The position numbers were made by a program, and so were the translations under genes. Of a stretch of 7,175 nt of DNA, positions 1 to 4,910 are shown piece by piece (within the stretch, counting starts at the first letter, position 1; each line of letters begins with the position of its first letter). The DNA is from Treponema sp. (GTDB taxonomy: Bacteria; Spirochaetota; Spirochaetia; Treponematales; Breznakiellaceae). A model generated the notes under the pieces. The model worked only from the letters and a program-made list of their open reading frames with translations. It was not told where the DNA came from and made no database searches. The stretch is taken from positions 1 to 7,175 of the forward strand of contig JAIROE010000133.1 in the NCBI GenBank assembly GCA_031257715.1, in the 5' to 3' direction.

Positions 1-199
1 TGATGCCCGCCGCCCCGAGCAGGGCCTGGCGGGAAAAGAAATAGAGCCCGTCGGAAAAGAAACGTTCCGCAAAAGCATAGGAGGAGGAATACAGGGTCAC
101 AAGGCCAAGCCCGGCAAGAAGGAGAACGCCGGCGGCAAGAACATGATCTTCCCGTATCCGGAAACCGCCTGCCGTTTTTTCCGCATCTATTCCGTACAT
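1..199 (-). CDS. ftsW: FtsW, lipid II polymerase of the divisome (N-terminal part, cut by window edge)
   Basis: Reading from an ATG at 199 gives 66 codons that run off the left edge without a stop. The product begins MYGIDAEKTAGGF, then has a hydrophobic stretch at about residues 20-36 that runs into a LYSSSYAFAERFF segment and a YFFSRQ motif. This layout is typical of the first membrane helix and following loop of SEDS proteins (FtsW/RodA), where a short cytoplasmic N-terminus precedes a helix ending in LYSxS and a later FxxRQ. FtsW polymerises lipid II at the division septum with a partner class B PBP. The start follows the mraY stop by 7 nt, and GGGAA (203-207) serves as ribosome binding site and overlaps that stop. 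Its place after mraY in the dcw order favours FtsW over RodA. Only the N-terminus is visible, so the catalytic region cannot be judged. Confidence 0.85.
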   Translation of the reverse strand, partial: MYGIDAEKTAGGFRIREDHVLAAGVLLLAGLGLVTLYSSSYAFAERFFSDGLYFFSRQALLGAAGI

Positions 200-206
200 C
201 GCTTCC

Positions 207-1286
207 CTACTGAATTTTCAGCGTTGAAAGGGCTATGATCGCAAAAAGCCCTCCGAGTATCCAGAAACGTATAACCACTTTGGTTTCCGCCCATCCCGAC
301 AGTTCAAAGTGATGATGAATCGGGGCCATTTTGAACACCCTCTTCTTCCGCAGCCTGAAAAACAGTACCTGTATGATCACCGAGGCAATCTCCAGCACAA
401 AGACGCCGCCTATGACAAGACAGAGTATTTCCTTTTTGATGATGAGGGAAATGACCGCCACCACCCCTCCCAATGAAAGGCTTCCGACATCGCCCATAAA
501 GACCTCGGCCGGGTGCGCGTTGAACCAGAGAAAGCCTACGCAGGCCCCCACCGCCGCAAGGCAGAACACGGTCAGCTCTCCCGCCCCCGGTATATAGGGA
601 ATGCCCAGGTACGAGGAATAATCAACCCGTCCCGAAATATAGGTAAGGATCGCCAAGGTTATGAACACCAGGATAAGAAGCCCCGCAAGAAGCCCGTCCA
701 GCCCGTCGGAAAAATTCACCGCGTTTGATTCGCCCACAATGAGGAGCATCCCGAAAGGCACCCAGAGGACACCGAGATCTACGACGGAATTTTTGAAGAA
801 GGGAATGTACAGCGAAGTGATGTGCTCTTCACTCGAAAAAGAGAGCGCCAGCATCACGGCGGCGGCTACGGCAAACTGGCCCGCCAGCTTCCCCCAAACA
901 GGAAGCCCTTCCGAATTATGCCGGGTAACTTTGAGGTAATCGTCGGCAAAGCCTATCACGGCGAAGGAAGCAAAGGCCCCCAGCACGAGCCACACTTTCC
1001 AGTCCCGCAGATCCATCCACAGAAGCATGGAGATGATCACCGAAAGAATGATAAACACCCCGCCCATTGTGGGCGTTCCGGACTTGCGGAGATGCGTTTC
1101 AGGGCCGTCCGGCCGCACCGACTGGCCGACTTTGAGCCGCCTCAGCATCTCGATGATGCGGGGCCCCAGCATGAAACAGATGAGCAGGGTGGTAAGAGCG
1201 GCGTAAGCGCCCCGGAATGTCAGATACATGAAGACATTAAACGGGGTGAAGTACTTTACCAGCGGATAAATGAACTCCAGAAACAC
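207..1286 (-). CDS. mraY: MraY, phospho-MurNAc-pentapeptide translocase (lipid I synthase)
   Basis: Integral membrane enzyme that transfers phospho-MurNAc-pentapeptide from UDP to undecaprenyl phosphate, making lipid I on the inner face of the membrane. I place the start at GTG 1286 (MFLEFIYPLVKYF), giving 359 residues, close to the usual 360. The frame is open further upstream, but that would lie inside murF. Family motifs are clear: KSGTPTMGG at about 68-76, the aspartate pair ADDYLK (D115, D116), NAVNFSDGLDG near 200, FMGDVGSLSLGG near 270 and the HHHFE box near the end. About ten hydrophobic helices can be picked out. Small departures from the commonest form are NFSDG for NLTDG and GDVGS for GDTGS. 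The start overlaps the murF stop by one base (TAGTG), with an AAGGGGG Shine-Dalgarno sequence just upstream inside murF, so translation is probably coupled. Confidence 0.97.
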   Translation of the reverse strand: MFLEFIYPLVKYFTPFNVFMYLTFRGAYAALTTLLICFMLGPRIIEMLRRLKVGQSVRPDGPETHLRKSGTPTMGGVFIILSVIISMLLWMDLRDWKVWLVLGAFASFAVIGFADDYLKVTRHNSEGLPVWGKLAGQFAVAAAVMLALSFSSEEHITSLYIPFFKNSVVDLGVLWVPFGMLLIVGESNAVNFSDGLDGLLAGLLILVFITLAILTYISGRVDYSSYLGIPYIPGAGELTVFCLAAVGACVGFLWFNAHPAEVFMGDVGSLSLGGVVAVISLIIKKEILCLVIGGVFVLEIASVIIQVLFFRLRKKRVFKMAPIHHHFELSGWAETKVVIRFWILGGLFAIIALSTLKIQ

Positions 1287-2704
1287 TACGCCGCCCCCTT
1301 CGCAAGCACGCCTGAGAGCCGTTCCAGCGCACAACCCCGGGACCCCTTCAACAACACCAAATCCCCGGGGCGGACATAGTCCTCAAGGGCACGGGACAGT
1401 TCCTCAAAATCATTTGTATGAAACCACGAAACGCCGGCTTCAGGCTTCGCCGAAGAGGCTTCAAGCTCCGCCGCCGCGGCTTCCGTTTCACCGCCAAAAA
1501 GAAACACCATATCGGCGCCGGAAGCGGCAAGAAGACGGCCCAGCACGCCGTGCGCTTCCTTCGAGACGCTTCCCAGTTCCAGCATGGAACCTATGACATA
1601 CACGCGGCGGCCCCGCCAGCCGAGCCCGTCGCAGAAGGCCAGAACCTGAGCAACGGATTCAGGACTCGCGTTGTAGCAGTCCCGAATCACGGTAACAGGC
1701 CCCGGAAAAATTTCTCCCCTGCCAAAAAGGGGCCTCACCATAGCAAGTCCCTCCCGTACCGCCCGGCCGCTTACCGGAACCTGTTTCGCTATGGCAAGGG
1801 CCCCAAGAACATTCCGCACATTGTACGCGCCGGGAAGGGCAAAACGCACCGCCTTCCCTTCCCAGATTATTTCCGCGCCTTCAAGCCCCAGATCGCGCAC
1901 GGCCCCGAGTTCAGCAAAAGAATCCCGGCCGTAAAAAATCACCTTTCCCTTTACGTCACGGGCAAGAAAATCACGGTAATCATCATCACAGGGGATCAGT
2001 GCCTTCTGGCTCCCCGTAAACCGCGAAAAAATATTTTTTTTCTCTTCAGCTATGGCCTCCCGGCTGCCGAGAATTCCGATATGGGCGGTCCCTGTGCCGG
2101 TAACAAGGGCGATATGCGGACGAAGGACCCCGGCCAGCTCTTCGATTTCCCCCCGGCGGTTCATCCCCATTTCAAAGATCCCCGCCTCATGATGCTCCCT
2201 GACCGCGAAAACCGAAAGGGGAAGCCCCGTTTCGGAATTGAGATTCCCCTCGTTCATCACCGTTTCTTTTTCCCGCGAGATGACCTTCGCGGCAATTTCC
2301 TTGACGGTGGTTTTTCCCGCAGACCCGGTGATCCCTATTCTGATGAGACGTGGAAATTTGTCGAGGTAGGCGCGGGCGGCATTTTGCAGGCCCGAAAGGG
2401 TATTCTCCACAGCCATCAATTCCCGTCCCCTGTTTTTTGCCAGCCCCGTCAAATCAAGGCTTCTGTCCTCAAGTTTCGCCGCGTCAACCATGGCCCCGGC
2501 GGCTCCCCCGTCAAAAGCGGCTTCCACAAAACGGTGGCCGTCGTCCGACCCTCCCCTGAGGGCGATGAAGAGAGAGCCCGGTCCGGCCTTCCTTGAATCC
2601 ACACAGACCGACGAAAAGCCTTCATCACAACCGGCAAAGGAAAAACGCCGTGCTCCCAAAGACAGGGCCAGTTCCGCAAAACCCATAAGGCAGTTTCCGG
2701 TCAC
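1286..2704 (-). CDS. murF: MurF, UDP-MurNAc-tripeptide-D-alanyl-D-alanine ligase
   Basis: Cytoplasmic Mur ligase that adds D-Ala-D-Ala to UDP-MurNAc-tripeptide with ATP, the last soluble step before MraY. The 472 residues show the three expected parts: an N-terminal substrate domain with VDSRKAGPGSLFIALRG (35-51) and DGHRF (55-59); a central ATPase domain with P-loop GITGSAGKTT (124-133), NEGNLNSETGLPL (151-163), FEMGMNRRGEI (177-187) and TAHIGILGSREAIAEEK (206-222); and a C-terminal domain with CYNASPES (343-350), IGSMLELG (371-378) and LLKGSRG (451-457). The start is GTG 2704, overlapping the ftsL stop as GTGA. An ATG at 2686 (residue 7) is the alternative. Length is slightly above the usual 450-460, partly through an Ala/Glu-rich stretch near 405-425 encoded by degenerate 21-nt repeats. 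The third peptide residue of the substrate cannot be read from the sequence. Confidence 0.97.
   Translation of the reverse strand: MTGNCLMGFAELALSLGARRFSFAGCDEGFSSVCVDSRKAGPGSLFIALRGGSDDGHRFVEAAFDGGAAGAMVDAAKLEDRSLDLTGLAKNRGRELMAVENTLSGLQNAARAYLDKFPRLIRIGITGSAGKTTVKEIAAKVISREKETVMNEGNLNSETGLPLSVFAVREHHEAGIFEMGMNRRGEIEELAGVLRPHIALVTGTGTAHIGILGSREAIAEEKKNIFSRFTGSQKALIPCDDDYRDFLARDVKGKVIFYGRDSFAELGAVRDLGLEGAEIIWEGKAVRFALPGAYNVRNVLGALAIAKQVPVSGRAVREGLAMVRPLFGRGEIFPGPVTVIRDCYNASPESVAQVLAFCDGLGWRGRRVYVIGSMLELGSVSKEAHGVLGRLLAASGADMVFLFGGETEAAAAELEASSAKPEAGVSWFHTNDFEELSRALEDYVRPGDLVLLKGSRGCALERLSGVLAKGAA
1436..1483. repeat. Degenerate 21-nt tandem repeat inside murF
   Basis: Units begin with GGCTTC at 1436, 1457 and 1478. 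The first two complete units match at about 16 of 21 positions; the third is only partly kept. In the MurF protein this gives Glu-Ala-rich heptads (EAAAAEL, EASSAKP, then EA) in the C-terminal domain near residues 408-424, probably a tolerated surface loop or linker expansion. Confidence 0.5.
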
Positions 2705-3000
2705 GGGGTCCCTCCCTCGGACGCGGCGCCGGTGATCCGTATCTGAAGCACCGCCTCGGGGGCTATTTTTTCCAGTTCAAGATCATGCAGGGCGATATTC
2801 TCTATGCGCCCGGACGAAGAAAGCACCGCTATCCCCGCGATAAGCCGTTTGTTGCTTTCAATCCATTGTTCCTGGGCTTCCTCGAAACGCTTCGTCTCCC
2901 GTTCCAGGGCCGTATAGCGGACCGACTGCCACGCATTAAGGCCGAAGAGGACCGGTATGGTCAATACCGTAAAATAAAGAAGTAGTGTCCGCCTCATCAT
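2701..3000 (-). CDS. ftsL: FtsL-like bitopic divisome protein
   Basis: A 99-residue protein with the FtsL layout: a very short basic cytoplasmic N-terminus (MMRR), one membrane helix at about residues 5-24, a charged heptad-like segment at about 27-52 rich in Glu, Lys and Arg (short periplasmic coiled coil), then IAVLSSSGRIENIALHDLEL, which resembles the region where FtsL/FtsB-type proteins carry an R-x-E-x-x-A pattern. FtsL works with FtsB and FtsQ to activate septal synthesis by FtsW and its PBP partner. Sequence is poorly conserved in this family, so the call rests on topology and on its position between rsmH and murF. It overlaps the rsmH stop (ATGA) and the murF start (GTGA), so translation of all three is probably coupled. 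No ftsI follows it, unlike the common gene order. Confidence 0.8.
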   Translation of the reverse strand: MMRRTLLLYFTVLTIPVLFGLNAWQSVRYTALERETKRFEEAQEQWIESNKRLIAGIAVLSSSGRIENIALHDLELEKIAPEAVLQIRITGAASEGGTP

Positions 3001-3947
3001 TGTCCGTCCTCATCCAGCACTTTTTCCGCCGCCCGGAGCCGGGCGCTCCGCGAAGGCGGATTTTTTTCAATTTCGGCGCCGGACGGGGTAATTCCCTTCC
3101 GGGTTAATACATTAACGGCCCGCCGTCCCTCACATCTACATATCGGCGCTTCGGGAGGGCAGGTACAGTCCCTGTTCTTCTCCCGGAAGAAATTCTTGAC
3201 AACGCGGTCTTCCAGAGAATGAAAAGTGATGACGGCCAGCCTGCCGCCCGGTTCAAGAATGCGAAGGGCCCCTTCAAGAAGGCCCGGCAGCCGGGAAAGT
3301 TCCCCGTTAACCGCGATACGCAGGGCCTGAAAGGTTTTTGTCGCGGGATGAACCGGCCCGTGGCGGCGGGAGGGCGGCACCACCCGGGTCACGAGTTCGG
3401 CAAGGGACCGCGTCGTCGTGACGGGCGCCTCTTTCCGCTGTTCCACGATGGCCCGCGCTATACGCCGTGAATAGCGTTCCCCGGCGTTGTTATACAGAAG
3501 ATCGGCCAGATCCGCCTCGCCGAGCCGGGCAAGCAGATCCGCGGCTGTGGAACCGCCCGAAACATCAATGCGCATGTCAAGGAATTCATCTTTCCTGAAA
3601 CTGAAACCGCGGTTTCCCTTTTCATAATGATAAAGGCTCACCCCCAGATCAATGAGGATCGCGTCGGGCCTCTTGAGCTCCGCCGGATATTCGGCAAAAA
3701 AATCCTGGGACCAGCCGGAATGGAAATGAACCCTTTCCCCAAATTCGGCAAGCCGCATTCTGGCAATTTCAAGAACGGCGGGATCGGCGTCTACCCCTAT
3801 AACGCGAAGATCCGGATAACGGGAAAGAAAGGCGAAGCTGTGCCCGGCTTCCCCAAGGGTAGCATCAACCATGAGGCTGCCGCTCCGTCCCGGGGCGAGG
3901 ATTTGCATTGTTTCCTCCGGCAAAACCGGGGTATGGACAACTTCCAC
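2997..3947 (-). CDS. rsmH: RsmH (MraW), 16S rRNA cytosine-1402 N4-methyltransferase
   Basis: S-adenosylmethionine-dependent enzyme that methylates N4 of C1402 in the 16S rRNA decoding centre; it is a standard member of dcw operons. The 316 residues carry HTPVLPEE (5-12), SAM motif I DATLGEAGHS (28-37), GVDAD (51-55), DLGVS (100-104), GFSFRK (114-119), LDMRID (123-128), ERYSRRIARAIV, HPATKTFQALRIAVNGEL, ITFHSLEDRVVK, and the final NPPSRSARLRA. Cysteines 261, 263, 270 and 272 form a CxC-x6-CxC cluster, often seen near the C-terminus of this family. Motif I reads GEAGHS rather than the more usual GxGGHS. Start is GTG 3947, 17 nt after the mraZ stop, with an AAAAGGA ribosome binding site about 11 nt ahead. 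Its stop overlaps the ftsL start. Confidence 0.97.
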   Translation of the reverse strand: MEVVHTPVLPEETMQILAPGRSGSLMVDATLGEAGHSFAFLSRYPDLRVIGVDADPAVLEIARMRLAEFGERVHFHSGWSQDFFAEYPAELKRPDAILIDLGVSLYHYEKGNRGFSFRKDEFLDMRIDVSGGSTAADLLARLGEADLADLLYNNAGERYSRRIARAIVEQRKEAPVTTTRSLAELVTRVVPPSRRHGPVHPATKTFQALRIAVNGELSRLPGLLEGALRILEPGGRLAVITFHSLEDRVVKNFFREKNRDCTCPPEAPICRCEGRRAVNVLTRKGITPSGAEIEKNPPSRSARLRAAEKVLDEDGQ

Positions 3948-3964
3948 CGATCCGCACGTCCTTT

Positions 3965-4426
3965 TTACTTCTGCGAAAAAAGCCTGATGGAACCCATCTT
4001 CCTCCAGGCTTCCTGAATGACCGGCCTGTTTTCATTCAGATATGCGCTGTGGAAATTCGAATCCCAAATCTCAAGGCGGTTTTCCGCGCTTAAAACCAGG
4101 CAGTCCCTGTTCAATCCGGCGTATTTCCGTATCGCCTGGGGTACGGGAACACGCCCCGATTTGTCAATCTCCACAAGCTGGGCGGGAAGAATATGCAGAT
4201 ACTCTATCAGCGAATATTCTTCGTCGGTAAGCGCGGTGGAATTCCGGAGCTTTCCGGACACCTGTTCCCAGATTTCGGGGGTCATGATCCATGCGCTGGG
4301 CTGCCTTCCCTGTGTTATCACAAATTCCCTTACCTTGTAGATTTCCCGCAGGCGTATGGGTATGGAAACCCTCCCCCTGTCGTCCAGCGTACTTTCAAAT
4401 GTCCCGGTTTCCAATGTTGCTGCCAC
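3965..4426 (-). CDS. mraZ: MraZ, transcriptional regulator of the dcw operon
   Basis: DNA-binding protein with two tandem SpoVT/AbrB-like domains, each marked by a D-x-x-G-R-hydrophobic-x-hydrophobic-P motif: DDRGRVSIP in the first half and DKSGRVPVP in the second. MraZ forms ring-like oligomers and represses its own operon in several bacteria. From GTG 4426 the protein has 153 residues. A TTG at 4414 (149 residues, starting LETGTF) would align best with the usual family N-terminus, in which Met lies three residues before a conserved Gly. The GTG is chosen because a weak GGGA lies 4 nt ahead of it; the TTG has no Shine-Dalgarno match. The frame is open back to a TTG at 4501, but that codon is part of the -35 box and cannot be the start. 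First gene of the operon, directly behind a promoter with MraZ-type boxes. Confidence 0.93.
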   Translation of the reverse strand: MAATLETGTFESTLDDRGRVSIPIRLREIYKVREFVITQGRQPSAWIMTPEIWEQVSGKLRNSTALTDEEYSLIEYLHILPAQLVEIDKSGRVPVPQAIRKYAGLNRDCLVLSAENRLEIWDSNFHSAYLNENRPVIQEAWRKMGSIRLFSQK

Positions 4427-4465
4427 AAAATCCCACTTTATGCGAAATTTTACCACAAATCCCCA
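4421..4465 (-). promoter_or_regulatory. MraZ operator: four TGG-core boxes on a 10-bp register
   Basis: On the minus strand the boxes TGGGG (4461-4465), TGGTA (4451-4455), TGGGA (4431-4435) and TGGCA (4421-4425) begin exactly 0, 10, 30 and 40 bases apart; the slot at 20 holds TCGCA. MraZ of Escherichia coli is known to bind TGGGN repeats separated by 5 nt, and mollicute MraZ binds AAAGTG-type repeats; the AAAGTGGGATTTTGTGG stretch here fits both. The array begins at the predicted transcription start and ends at the mraZ start codon, so bound MraZ would block initiation or early elongation. Binding is inferred. Confidence 0.8.
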
Positions 4466-4472
4466 CGTATTA

Positions 4473-4501
4473 TTATTACAACGGCAAAGAATTCCCGTCA
4501 A
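4473..4501 (-). promoter_or_regulatory. Sigma-70-type promoter of the mraZ-ftsW operon
   Basis: Minus strand: -35 box TTGACG (4496-4501), spacer of 17 nt, -10 box TAATAA (4473-4478). The -10 lies in a TAATAATAAT run, so a shift by three bases is possible. Predicted transcription start is near 4466, one base before the first MraZ box, giving a leader of about 40 to 52 nt. The T-rich stretch just upstream (4505-4538 read on the minus strand) could act as an UP element. Confidence 0.75.
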
Positions 4502-4551
4502 CAGAAAAAAAGGAAAAAAATTATAATTAGTAAAAAAATATTCGAAAGTAC

Positions 4552-4567
4552 CTATACGCCTGTATAG
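4552..4567. promoter_or_regulatory. Perfect dyad, possible operator between divergent genes
   Basis: CTATAC (4552-4557) and GTATAG (4562-4567) are perfect inverted repeats around GCCT. The 16-bp length and symmetry suit a dimeric regulator. It lies in the divergent intergenic region, about 50 nt upstream of the mraZ -35 box and about 90 nt before the small plus-strand gene. I do not recognise it as a known box, and a chance dyad cannot be excluded. Confidence 0.3.
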
Positions 4568-4585
4568 CCTTCATACGGAAGCGGC

Positions 4586-4620
4586 AAAAAACCGCCGGCA
4601 AACGGCACAAAAGCCGGCGG
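4586..4620 (-). terminator. Probable intrinsic terminator or insulator upstream of mraZ, minus strand
   Basis: A perfect 8-bp GC stem, CCGCCGGC (4592-4599) with GCCGGCGG (4613-4620), encloses a 13-nt loop. Read on the minus strand the stem is followed directly by six T (4586-4591), the classic intrinsic terminator form; on the plus strand no T-run follows. No convincing minus-strand gene ends here: the nearest is flaA, whose own terminator is 1 kb to the right. It may stop stray leftward transcription before the mraZ promoter. In the plus direction the same hairpin would lie in the leader of the gene at 4659. Confidence 0.6.
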
Positions 4621-4658
4621 CCTTGTATTCATCATGCGGGCCGCGCTATGATCAATTC

Positions 4659-4910
4659 ATGTATGTTGATGAATATTTCATCGTTTTCCCCGAAGGGGAT
4701 GTCCAGGAAATCACCGGACGGCTTCCCATAAACGACATTGTAGATATCAACGGCAACCATCTTTCCCTGCCCCTGCCCACCAGCCGGATGATCGCCTTCC
4801 GGGTGGCCCGCGTCAAGGTTAATGAAACAAAGGGAAGGAGCGAAACCCTGCACTATCTGGAGCTGCTGAGCGCCGGCGAACTTGTTCCCCTCGCGGGCGG
4901 CGGGGAATGA
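4659..4910 (+). CDS. Small conserved-looking protein of unknown function, coupled to the downstream nuclease-like gene
   Basis: An 84-residue protein from ATG 4659, starting MYVDEYFIVFPEGDVQEI. It has no signal peptide or membrane helix. It seems to be mostly beta strands: alternating hydrophobic residues in YFIVF, DIVDINGNHLSLPLP and IAFRVARVKV, then HYLELLSAGELVPL. Balanced composition and codon choice like its neighbours support real coding; I cannot assign a family. A TTG at 4623 would add 12 residues, but it sits directly after the hairpin and the added residues look less protein-like. No clear Shine-Dalgarno sequence precedes ATG 4659. Its stop overlaps the next start as ATGA, so the two products are probably made together and may act together. 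The opposite-strand frame over this stretch is Pro/Gly-rich and is taken as a shadow. Confidence 0.7.
   Translation: MYVDEYFIVFPEGDVQEITGRLPINDIVDINGNHLSLPLPTSRMIAFRVARVKVNETKGRSETLHYLELLSAGELVPLAGGGE

Noticed and set aside
822..1379. Plus-strand frame of 185 codons opposite mraY
   Set aside because: His/Arg/Pro-rich shadow of a highly conserved membrane enzyme.
1418..2596. Long open frame of 392 codons on the plus strand, opposite murF
   Set aside because: It lies wholly antisense to a gene with every MurF motif, and its product is Arg/Pro/His-rich without recognisable order. It is a GC-driven shadow.
4427..4501. N-terminal extension of MraZ to a TTG at 4501
   Set aside because: The codon is part of the -35 box and the extension spans the -10 and operator; the residues added have no counterpart in the family.
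4552..4567. The CTATAC/GTATAG dyad as an SOS (LexA) box
   Set aside because: It matches neither the CTGT-N8-ACAG form nor the GAAC-N4-GTTC form.
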